12,742 bases of DNA from contig JAOACV010000020.1 of the NCBI GenBank assembly GCA_026417675.1, positions 1 to 12,742 of the forward strand. The letters run 5' to 3'. This document shows, one piece after another, positions 1 to 6,952 of this stretch. Position 1 is the first letter of the stretch, and each line of letters opens with the position of its first letter. This DNA comes from Verrucomicrobiia bacterium (lineage in GTDB: Bacteria; Verrucomicrobiota; Verrucomicrobiia; CAIQCK01). The notes under the pieces were generated by a model. That model ran no database searches. It worked only from the letters and a program-made list of their open reading frames with translations, and was not told the origin of the DNA. The translations under genes were made by a program, and so were the position numbers.

Positions 1-11
1 ATAAGAGACAG
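1..11 (+). other. Residual Tn5/Nextera mosaic-end adapter (artefact)
   Basis: The first 11 bases, ATAAGAGACAG, are identical to the 3' end of the 19-base Tn5 mosaic end used in Nextera libraries. They sit exactly at the sequence edge, where untrimmed adapter is expected. They place a TAA stop (2-4) in the murC reading frame. Without them the frame stays open from base 12, and its first residues still look like MurC. The true genomic sequence therefore most likely begins at base 12, and the stop is not biological. Confidence 0.88.
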
Positions 12-2128
12 GTGCGGACCTTGCCCGCCGGGAGGCAGAGCTTCGCGCCGCCGAGGCCGCCGGCGTGCCGATCATCCGCCGCGCGCGGCTGCTGGCGGCG
101 CTGATGGAAAGCCCCTTCCTGTCCGGCAAACGCCCTCCCGCCTCCATCTGCGTCGCAGGCATTCACGGCAAGACCACCACCAGCGCGATGATCGCCCACG
201 TGCTCAAGGCCTGCGGCCGCAACCCATCGTTTTGCATCGGCGGCCACATTCCTTCGCTCGGCGGCAACGCGGCGGATGGCGCGGGCGAGTTCTTCGTCGC
301 GGAGTGCGATGAGAGTGACGGCACGCTGGTCGAATACGCCCCGACCCACAGCGTCGTGCTCAACATCGAGGAGGAACACCTCGACTACTACCGCGACCTC
401 CAGGGCATCCTTGACGCCTTCGCCGGCTTTGTCGAGAACACCCGCGGCAGGGTCTTCTTCTGCGCCGACGACCCCAACACCGCGAAACTTTGCGAGCGTC
501 ATCCGCGCGGCGTCTCTTTCGGTTTCGCCGAGGGCGCGCGCTACCGCGTCGCCGACCACCGTCACACGCCCGACGGGTCGCGGTTCACGGTCCGCCACGC
601 CGGCGCGACACTCGGCGAGGTGAAGCTGCGCCTGCCAGGCGCGCATAACGCTTCCAACGCCGCCGCGGCCATCGCCGTCTGCATGACCCTCGGCCTGAAG
701 TTCGACGAGATCGCCGCCGCGCTGGCCACGTATCGCGGCGCGGAACGGCGCATGGAAGTGAAGTTCGAAAGCGGCGATTACCTCGTCGTGGACGATTACG
801 CGCACCATCCCACCGAATTGCGCGCCACGCTGGAGGCGCTGCGCGGGCTGGGTCCGCGGCGCATCATCGCGGCGTTCCAACCGCACCGCTACACGCGCAC
901 GAAGTTTCTCGGCCGGCAGTTTGGCGCGGCGTTCGCCGGAGCGGACAAGCTCGTGCTGACCGACGTGTATGCCGCCAGCGAGCCGGCCATCGCGGGTGTC
1001 AGCGGGCTGACCATCTACGAGGCGGTCAAGGCCGCGGGTCATCCCGACGTGGAGTTCGAGAAGGACCTCGACCGCGTCGCCGACCGCCTGCTGGCCGCCG
1101 CGCAGCCGGGCGACCTCATCGCCATCCTCGGCGCGGGCGACATCTACAAGGTCGCTGATGAGGTCGCGCGCCGCGTCCGCGCCGGCCAGGTGGGCGCGCA
1201 GGCCCATCAATCGGCGAAAACCGAGGACGACATTTTCAACGACCTGCGGGCGCAACTCGCGCCGGAAACGGTGTTGTTGCGCAACGAGCCGATGGCGAAA
1301 AAGACCACCTTCCAGGTCGGCGGCAACGCGCAGTTCTGGTGCGAGCCGTCCGGCGAGGATGACCTGGCGAAACTGCTGGCCTACTGCGGCGCCAACCGCG
1401 TGCCGTTTTTCGTCATTGGCCGCGGCTCGAACCTGCTGGTGCGCGATAGCGGCGTCAAAGGCGTCGTCATCCGGCTGGCGCATGCGTCGTTCCGCGCCGT
1501 CGAGGTCCGCGGGGAGCGGATTTTCGCCGGCGCGGGCGCGAAGTTGCACGATGTCGTCATGGCGGCCAGACAAGCCAGCCTGGCCGGCCTGGAGTTCATG
1601 GAAGGCATTCCCGGCTCCGTCGGCGGCGCGCTGCGGATGAACGCCGGGGCGATGGGCCAGTGGACGTTCGAGGTCGTCGAGCGCGTGCGGTTTATGGATT
1701 ACTGCGGGCGCGTGTTCGAGCGGCCCGCAGGCGAGATTCACTACGAGTATCGCGGCTGTCCGCTGTTCCGCGACCACATCGCCCTCGGCGCGGTCTTCAA
1801 GGGCGTCCCGGCCTCGCGCGAGACGATTGAGAACCGCCTGAAGGCGTTCCAGCAGAAACGCTGGAGCACCCAGCCGCGCGAGTCGTCGGCGGGCTGCGTG
1901 TTCAAGAACCCGAAGGAGATTCCCGCCGGCAAGCTGATTGATGAACTCGGACTCAAAGGCAAGATGATCGGCAAGGCCCGCATCAGCGAGGTCCACGGCA
2001 ATTTCATCGTCAACGACGGCGGCGCTACCGCCGCGGACGTGCTGCAACTGATCGAGTTTGTAAAGAGGCGCGCCCGCGAAGAGCGCGGGATCGAACTGGA
2101 AACCGAAGTGATGATTCTGGGCGACTGA
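12..2128 (+). CDS. murC-murB: MurC-MurB fusion: UDP-MurNAc:L-alanine ligase / UDP-MurNAc dehydrogenase (5' truncated)
   Basis: This is a cytoplasmic bifunctional enzyme of peptidoglycan precursor synthesis. MurB reduces UDP-GlcNAc-enolpyruvate to UDP-MurNAc with NADPH and FAD, and MurC then adds L-Ala using ATP. The MurC part (to about 1190) shows the ATP loop GIHGKTTT (158-181), DESD (308-319), the VDDYAHHPTE region with its HH pair at 803-808, QPHRYTRT (about 878-901) and GAGDIYK near 1132. The N-terminal Rossmann GxGG segment, roughly the first 75 residues, lies off the contig. After a short linker, MurB (about 1235-2128) shows the FAD-binding run IGRGSNLLV, GIPGSVGGALRMNAGA, SSAGCVFKNP and a C-terminal ELETEV. 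It lacks the type I insertion, so it resembles type II MurB. Where most MurBs have the catalytic serine (SxFKNP) there is Cys, codon 1895-1897. The GTG at 65 is an internal codon, not the start. ddl follows after 18 bp. Confidence 0.93.
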
Positions 2129-2146
2129 CGGGTCGCCGCTGACCAC

Positions 2147-3082
2147 ATGTCGAAAGAACTGATAGCCGTCCTGAAAGGCGGACCGAGCGTCGAGCGCGAG
2201 GTGTCGCTGCGCTCCGGCGCAGCGTGCGCGGCGGCGCTGCGGCGCGCGGGTTGGGACGTGTATGAGGTGGACGTCCGCGGCCCGCGCTTCCGGTTGCGCC
2301 CCGGCACGGCGGTCGCGTTTCTGGCGCTGCACGGCACCTTCGGCGAGGACGGCGCGGTGCAACGGCTGCTGGAGGCGCGGGGCGTCGCCTACACCGGCTG
2401 CGGAGTCCGGGCGAGCCACGATTGTTTCGACAAAGTCCGCAGCAAACAGATTTTCGTCGCCGCCGGCGTGCCCACGCCCGCCTACGAGGTGGTCGCGCGC
2501 AGCGCCGGCGCGCGACCCTCGGCGTTGACGTTGCGGCCGCCACTCGTGGTGAAGCCGGCCTGCCAGGGATCGAGCGTCGGCGTCACGATCGTCCGCCGCA
2601 ACAGCGGCGCGGCGGTGGCGCGAGCGTTGAAGACGGCGTTTCGGCACGGCGACCGCGCCGTTGTGGAGCCGTTCGTGGACGGTCGCGAGCTGACCGTCGG
2701 CATCTTCGACGGTCGCGCGCTGCCCGTGGTGGAGATCCGGCCCCGGCGCGGCTTCTACGACTACCGCAACAAATACACCCAGGGCGCGACGGAGTATCTC
2801 GTGCCGGCGCCGCTGCCGCGCGCGACGACGCTGGAGACGCAGCGGGTGGCGCTGGCGGCGTTCCACGCGGCCGGCTGTCGCGATTACGCGCGCGTGGACC
2901 TGCGCTTGAGCCGGCGCGGCCAGCCGTTTGTGCTGGAGATCAACACGCTGCCGGGCATGACGGCGATGAGCCTGTTGCCGAAAGCCGCGGCGGCGGCCGG
3001 CATCGCTTTCGAGCAACTGTGCTCGCGCATGGTGCAGATGGCACTGGAAAGGAGACCCCATGTTCAGGCGATGGTTCAATAA
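2147..3082 (+). CDS. ddl: D-alanine--D-alanine ligase
   Basis: This ATP-grasp enzyme joins two D-alanines to make the dipeptide that MurF later adds to the muropeptide. At 311 residues it is within the usual Ddl range. The N-terminus reads VLKGGPSVEREVSLRSG, with the conserved Glu16. KPACQGSSVG (136-145) holds the serine of the serine loop, and YDYRNKY (204-210) keeps the Tyr typical of D-Ala-D-Ala specificity rather than the residues seen in D-lactate ligases. Arg249, Asp251 and EINTLPGMT (264-272), with Glu264 and Asn266, supply the metal and phosphate ligands. The ATG at 2147 fits the family N-terminus although no clear Shine-Dalgarno precedes it, so translation may be coupled to murC-murB 18 bp upstream. 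The 3' end overlaps ftsQ by 23 bp in another frame. All key residues seen are intact. Confidence 0.95.
   Translation: MSKELIAVLKGGPSVEREVSLRSGAACAAALRRAGWDVYEVDVRGPRFRLRPGTAVAFLALHGTFGEDGAVQRLLEARGVAYTGCGVRASHDCFDKVRSKQIFVAAGVPTPAYEVVARSAGARPSALTLRPPLVVKPACQGSSVGVTIVRRNSGAAVARALKTAFRHGDRAVVEPFVDGRELTVGIFDGRALPVVEIRPRRGFYDYRNKYTQGATEYLVPAPLPRATTLETQRVALAAFHAAGCRDYARVDLRLSRRGQPFVLEINTLPGMTAMSLLPKAAAAAGIAFEQLCSRMVQMALERRPHVQAMVQ
3050..3054 (+). promoter_or_regulatory. Ribosome binding site of ftsQ inside ddl
   Basis: AGGAG lies 5 bases before the ATG at 3060. The site is inside the ddl coding sequence and supports the overlapping start of ftsQ. Confidence 0.75.
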
Positions 3083-4037
3083 ATCGGGTGAAAACCGCCG
3101 CGTGCGGCGCAGCTACAAGATGCAGATCAAGCTGCCCTACAAACAGCGCGTCACGGCGCGGTTCAACCAGGGTGTTCGCATTGCGATCGCCATGCTCGCG
3201 GTCCTTCTTGCGGGCATGCTGGCGTTCCACGCCTTCACCTATTTCACGAGGGAGTTTTTTGAGAAAAACCCGCGTTACAACGTCGCGTCCATCGAGGTCG
3301 AGACCGACGGACGGCTCGCCCGCGAGCAGATCATCCAGTTGGCGGGCGTGCATGAAGGCCAGAACATCTTCACGCTCGACCTGGCGGCGATTCGCGACGC
3401 GCTGGAAACGCATCCCGTGATTCGCAAGGCGGAAATCCTGCGCCAGATGCCCAACAAGCTGCGGATCATCGTCTCCGAGCGCGTCCCGATCGCGATGTTC
3501 TACACGCGCCCGCAGCAGGGGGCCGCCCGGCGCGAAGCCGTGCCGTCGGTGAGCTACCTCATAGACAACGAGGGCGTCGTGATGCGACCGGTGGACTTGT
3601 TCAGAAGGCCGGAGAAAAGACTGCCGCTCTTGCGCAACGTCAACGCGCCCGACATCCGGCCCGGCCAGCGCCTGCGCAACGAGCAGGTTCAGCGCGCCCT
3701 CGACCTGGTCCACCTTGGCGAGGCCAACGGCATCGTGCCCTATGCGGACTACGACTGGGTGGACCTCTCCCGCGACGACTGTGTGGTCCTGTGCACCGCG
3801 CGGGGCGGGCGGTTCACGTTCTCGCCGACGGATTTCACCACCCAGTTACGCCGGATGAAATACATCCTGCAACACGCCAAACAACGCAATCTGGTCGTCA
3901 AGACCTGCGACCTGTCCGTCGGCACGGACGTGCCGGTGACGTTTTTCACACAACAGGAGCTGTTTCAGCCGGCCGCGGCCGCCGCGCCGGCCGGCGTTCT
4001 GCCGGGCATCGCCCGCGCCACACATGGAGGAAGATGA
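3060..4037 (+). CDS. ftsQ: Cell division protein FtsQ/DivIB
   Basis: This is a bitopic inner-membrane divisome protein that joins FtsB and FtsL and links the cytoplasmic ring to septal wall synthesis. It has 325 residues. A basic cytoplasmic tail (1-39, rich in Arg and Lys) precedes one hydrophobic segment (about 40-62). A POTRA domain follows (about 72-143), containing IQLAGVHEGQNIFTLD and HPVIRKAEILRQMPNKLRI, the hallmark of this family. The periplasmic beta domain runs to about 300, and the last 20 or so residues are Ala/Pro rich. It starts within ddl with a good ribosome binding site. Its stop (4035-4037) lies 2 bases before the preferred ftsA start. Sequence conservation in FtsQ is low, so the call rests on the TM plus POTRA layout and on the position between ddl and ftsA. 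Confidence 0.92.
   Translation: MFRRWFNKSGENRRVRRSYKMQIKLPYKQRVTARFNQGVRIAIAMLAVLLAGMLAFHAFTYFTREFFEKNPRYNVASIEVETDGRLAREQIIQLAGVHEGQNIFTLDLAAIRDALETHPVIRKAEILRQMPNKLRIIVSERVPIAMFYTRPQQGAARREAVPSVSYLIDNEGVVMRPVDLFRRPEKRLPLLRNVNAPDIRPGQRLRNEQVQRALDLVHLGEANGIVPYADYDWVDLSRDDCVVLCTARGGRFTFSPTDFTTQLRRMKYILQHAKQRNLVVKTCDLSVGTDVPVTFFTQQELFQPAAAAAPAGVLPGIARATHGGR
4026..4030 (+). promoter_or_regulatory. Ribosome binding site deciding the ftsA start
   Basis: GGAGG lies 9 bases before the ATG at 4040 and only 3 bases before an in-frame ATG at 4034. The spacing favours 4040. The alternative at 4034 would overlap the ftsQ stop as ATGA and add two residues. Confidence 0.65.
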
Positions 4038-4039
4038 TC

Positions 4040-5251
4040 ATGAGTCGCTCGCGCATCGTCGTCGGTTTGGAAGTCGGCACCTCGAAAGTCTGCACCGTCA
4101 TCGGCGAACAACGCGATGACAACGCCGTGGCCGTCATCGGCGTCGGCGAATGCCCCTCGCGCGGCATCCGCAAGGCCGAGGTGGTGGACCTCGACACCGC
4201 CATCCAGTGCGTCCATCAATCCGTGCAGGCCGCCGAGGAATCCGCCGGCGTCGAGATCCGCACCGTGTTCGCCGGCGTCAGCGGCTCGCATGTGCGCAGC
4301 TTCAACAGCCGCGGCATGGTGCCCGTGATGGGCGAGAACGGCGAGATCACCGACGCCGACGTGGACGCCGTGATCAGGAACGCGATGGCCGTCAACGTGC
4401 CGTTGGAGAACTTCGAGATTCACACCCTCTGCCACGATTACAACGTGGACGGCCAAGACGGCGTGCAGAAGCCGCAGGGCATGCGCGCCATGCGGTTGCA
4501 GGCCGACGTCCACGTCATCCACGGCGTCGAGAGCCGCGCGCAAAACATCGTCAAGTGCGTCCAGTCCGTGCCGCCGTTGATCGTCAACAGCATGGTCTTC
4601 AACGGCTACGCCGCCTCGCTGGCGGTGCTCACCGAGGAGCAGACGCAGCTCGGCGCGATGGTCATTGACATGGGCGGCGGCACCACCAACTTCACCGTCC
4701 ATGTCCGCGGGGCCGTCCGTCACAGCGGCGTCATCGCCGTCGGCGGCGACCATATCGCCAACGACATCGCCATCGGCCTCAAACTGCCGCTCAGCCGCGC
4801 CGAGCGGCTCAAGGTCGAGCACGGCAGCGTGCAGCTCGACGAGTCCATGAAGGGCCGCGCCATCGCGCCATCGGGCGAATTGCGCATCGGCACCTCCGTC
4901 GTGTTCCAGGACCAGCTTTGCACGATTATGCGCCTGCGCGTCGAGGAAACGCTGCAACTGGTCAAACAGGAGCTGGACGATTCCGGCTGGGGCGCGTTTA
5001 TCGGCGCGGGCGTCTTCCTGACCGGAGGCTGCGCCCACATCCGCGGCATCAAGGAACTCGCCGCGGAGATTTTCGGCCTCCCCGTCCAGATCGGCACCGC
5101 TCAAACCGTGATGGGACTGACCACGCCGTTGCAGCGTCCCGAATACGCCGCGCCCATCGGCATCATGCTGGAGGGCGTCAAGCGTCTCGGCCCGTTGCCA
5201 AAGCGCCAAAGTCTCTGGGAGATGCTACGAAACATCGCACGACCAACATGA
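4040..5251 (+). CDS. ftsA: Cell division protein FtsA
   Basis: This actin-like ATPase anchors FtsZ filaments to the cytoplasmic membrane and recruits later division proteins. It has 403 residues, close to the usual FtsA length. The phosphate-1 loop is VVGLEVGTSKVCTV (residues 7-20). The FtsA-specific 1C subdomain follows (about 80-165; FAGVSGSHVRSFNSRG to ADVHVIHGV). The phosphate-2 loop VIDMGGGTTNFTV lies near residue 207. The adenosine motif FLTGGCAHIRGIKELA lies near 326. The protein ends in an amphipathic helix (SLWEMLRNIARP) matching the family membrane-targeting helix. No key motif is missing. The position directly after ftsQ and before ftsZ is the classic order and suggests co-transcription. 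Confidence 0.95.
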   Translation: MSRSRIVVGLEVGTSKVCTVIGEQRDDNAVAVIGVGECPSRGIRKAEVVDLDTAIQCVHQSVQAAEESAGVEIRTVFAGVSGSHVRSFNSRGMVPVMGENGEITDADVDAVIRNAMAVNVPLENFEIHTLCHDYNVDGQDGVQKPQGMRAMRLQADVHVIHGVESRAQNIVKCVQSVPPLIVNSMVFNGYAASLAVLTEEQTQLGAMVIDMGGGTTNFTVHVRGAVRHSGVIAVGGDHIANDIAIGLKLPLSRAERLKVEHGSVQLDESMKGRAIAPSGELRIGTSVVFQDQLCTIMRLRVEETLQLVKQELDDSGWGAFIGAGVFLTGGCAHIRGIKELAAEIFGLPVQIGTAQTVMGLTTPLQRPEYAAPIGIMLEGVKRLGPLPKRQSLWEMLRNIARPT

Positions 5252-5332
5252 AACAAGGAGCGGCGCTTTCACTGCGCCGACGCAGGACAGCACAAGCCGC
5301 CTCTCCTTGAACCTATCGAAACGGAGTTGACC
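5252..5332 (+). promoter_or_regulatory. Structured ftsA-ftsZ spacer (possible mRNA hairpin)
   Basis: This is the widest gap in the cluster. It contains two nested inverted repeats. CAAGGAG (5254-5260) pairs with CTCCTTG (5303-5309), and inside it CGGCGC (5261-5266) pairs with GCGCCG (5274-5279) across a 7-base loop. No T-run follows, so it does not look like an intrinsic terminator. The ribosome binding site of ftsZ lies just outside the outer stem. A role in RNA stability, processing or tuning of the ftsZ:ftsA ratio is inference. No clear sigma-70 promoter was recognised here. Confidence 0.4.
5323..5326 (+). promoter_or_regulatory. Ribosome binding site of ftsZ
   Basis: GGAG lies 6 bases before the ATG at 5333. 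It selects that ATG over the in-frame TTG at 5327. Confidence 0.65.
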
Positions 5333-6730
5333 ATGAACCCGACCGATTCAACCGTGCAGGAAAATGCGATGAGCGTCCGGGAAAAGCGCGTGCGCATCCT
5401 GGTGCTCGGCGTCGGCGGCGCCGGCTGCAACGCCGCGGACCGCCTCGCCGACCGCTTGCGGCCCGATGAGACCAACGGCCCGCATCTGGTCGCCATCAAC
5501 ACCGACTCCCACGCGCTCTCCAGTTGTCTGGTCAGCGAGAAATTCCAACTCGGCATCAAGACCACCTTCGGTCTCGGCGCGGGCGGCGACCCCGCCATCG
5601 GCCTGAAGGCCGCGCAGGAGGACCGCGACCGGCTCGCCGAACTGCTCAAGGGCAGCGACCTGGTTTTCATCGCCGCGGGTCTCGGCGGCGGCACGGGCGG
5701 TGGCGCCAGCCCGTTCATCGCCAAGCTTGCGCGCGACGCGGGCGCGCTGACGCTCGCCTTCGTGACCCTGCCGTTTGAATTCGAGGGCGACCGCCGCAAC
5801 GAACAGGCCCGCGCCGCGCTGGCGGAGCTGAAACGCGAGACCGACGCCGTCGTCTGCGTTCCCAACGACCAACTCTTCCAAATGGCCGGCGAACGCGCCA
5901 CAGTGCTCGACGCGTTCCGCATGGCTGATGATCTCCTCGCCGAGGGCGTGCGCTCCATCTGGCGCATGTTGACCAAGCCGGGCCTCATCAACCTCGACTT
6001 CAACGACCTGCGCCGCGCCCTCGAAGACCGGCACGACGAAACGGTTTTTGGGATCGGCGAAGGCCAGGGGGACGAGCGTGCCGCCATTGCCGCCGACGCC
6101 GCGCTCAAGAGTCCGTTGCTTGGCACCGGCCAGATTCTCGCCGAGGCCGACACCATCCTCGTCAGCCTCGTTGGCGGTCCCGACCTGACGCTGGCCGACA
6201 TCCAGAGCGCTGTCTCCACCGTCCGCCGGAAGGCCGACCGCAACCCGCATATTTTCATGGGCACGGCGATAGACGAAGACTTCAAGGACCGACTCTTGCT
6301 GCTCGTGATCGCCTCGCGCGGCAAGACCGGCAACGGTTCCGCCGTCACCAATCCCCTCCCCTCCGAGCGCGACCTCGCCGCCGCGCCCACGGTTGAAAAG
6401 AACGCGACTCTGCCACTGGCCGGCTCCCAGCCTCCCGTCAAATCCGCGAAACCCAAGTCCTTGCGGGCGATTCAGCCCAGCCTCGGCTTGGAAGTGAACA
6501 TCAAAGGCCGGTTCGACAAAGTCGAGCCAACCATCTACCACGGCGAAGACCTCGACTACCCCACCTTCCTGCGCCGCAACATCAGAATCGGCGACCCGAA
6601 CGACCGCCCGGTCGTGGCGGGGGAAAAGTTGAGCGATGGCCAGCAGAACCGTAGCCGAAGCTGGCAAAATACTGTTGCCGCCGGAGGTTCGCTAGCCGCC
6701 GGGCACGCTTGTGCGCGTCGAGCTGTGTGA
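5333..6730 (+). CDS. ftsZ: Cell division GTPase FtsZ, divergent, with an extended C-terminus
   Basis: This tubulin-like GTPase polymerises into the cytokinetic ring. It has 465 residues from the ATG at 5333. The nucleotide-binding motifs are GVGGAGCNA (26-34), NTD (56-58), GLGAGGDP (80-87), FEGDRR (150-155) with Glu151 and Arg155, and AFRMADD (194-200). The T7 loop NLDFND (220-225) keeps Asn220, Asp222 and Asp225, so GTP hydrolysis is probably retained. The tubulin signature is GGGTGGG (118-124), where Gly123 replaces the usual Thr. A linker (about 335-400) leads to the conserved FtsA-binding peptide EDLDYPTFLRR (405-415). FtsZ normally stops soon after this peptide. Here about 45 further residues follow, and the last 30 or so overlap an apparent antitoxin remnant in another frame. 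The original stop may therefore have been lost. Its identity as FtsZ is secure; the natural end is uncertain. Confidence 0.92.
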   Translation: MNPTDSTVQENAMSVREKRVRILVLGVGGAGCNAADRLADRLRPDETNGPHLVAINTDSHALSSCLVSEKFQLGIKTTFGLGAGGDPAIGLKAAQEDRDRLAELLKGSDLVFIAAGLGGGTGGGASPFIAKLARDAGALTLAFVTLPFEFEGDRRNEQARAALAELKRETDAVVCVPNDQLFQMAGERATVLDAFRMADDLLAEGVRSIWRMLTKPGLINLDFNDLRRALEDRHDETVFGIGEGQGDERAAIAADAALKSPLLGTGQILAEADTILVSLVGGPDLTLADIQSAVSTVRRKADRNPHIFMGTAIDEDFKDRLLLLVIASRGKTGNGSAVTNPLPSERDLAAAPTVEKNATLPLAGSQPPVKSAKPKSLRAIQPSLGLEVNIKGRFDKVEPTIYHGEDLDYPTFLRRNIRIGDPNDRPVVAGEKLSDGQQNRSRSWQNTVAAGGSLAAGHACARRAV

Positions 6731-6731
6731 A
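6636..6731 (+). pseudogene. Remnant of an AbrB/VapB-type antitoxin gene
   Basis: In a frame different from ftsZ, an ATG at 6636 opens a run reading MASRTVAEAGKILLPPEVR, then a TAG (6693-6695), then PPGTLVRVEL and another stop at 6732. The pattern 'T-x-x-x-x-G-[KR]-I-x-[LI]-P-x-E-V-R ... PG-x-x-V-R-V-E' is typical of the AbrB/SpoVT swapped-hairpin DNA-binding domain found in antitoxins. Compared with an intact domain, about four codons seem to be missing at the TAG, between EVR and PG. The match is short, so the call is tentative. It is strengthened by a VapC toxin remnant directly downstream. It shares its DNA with the tail of the ftsZ reading frame. Confidence 0.45.
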
Positions 6732-6732
6732 T

Positions 6733-6858
6733 AGCGCCAAGCAGTGGACGCTGACAGATTGCGCCGGCTTCGCCACGATGCGCGAACGCGGAATTACCAA
6801 CGCCCTCATTGGCGACTACCATTTCGAGCAGGCAGGATTCACCGCCCTGCTGATGCCT
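6733..6858 (+). pseudogene. C-terminal remnant of a VapC-type PIN-domain toxin
   Basis: The frame from 6733 reads SAKQWTLTDCAGFATMRE followed by RGITNALIGDYHFEQAGFTALL. This is the characteristic end of VapC PIN-domain ribonucleases: an Asp in the 'W-[ST]-L-T-D-C' motif (codon 6757), a 'MRERGI' helix and a final 'DxHFxQAGFxxLL'. The N-terminal two thirds of the domain, with its first acidic residues, are absent. The sequence upstream in this frame does not resemble them. An internal deletion has apparently joined the antitoxin remnant to the toxin end. No toxin can be made from this fragment. From here to the stop of the HNH gene (6859-6952) I see no gene. Confidence 0.75.
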
Positions 6859-6952
6859 TCGTGTTGGAAAATGTCAAACACCTGCCATGCCGCGACAGGG
6901 CTTCACCGACCAAAGATGCCGTGCCGATGGGCCTACGATTTGCCGCTCCCGG

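Noticed and set aside
3965..5209. Minus-strand open frame opposite ftsA
   Set aside because: Asp/Ala/Gly/His-rich shadow translation. ftsA has all expected motifs on the plus strand.
5248..5310. 20-codon frame starting at the ATGA that ends ftsA
   Set aside because: Arg/Ala-rich, with no ribosome binding site and overlapping the inverted repeats. Probably chance.
5348..6667. Minus-strand open frames opposite ftsZ
   Set aside because: Low-complexity composition without motifs. ftsZ is unambiguous in this stretch.
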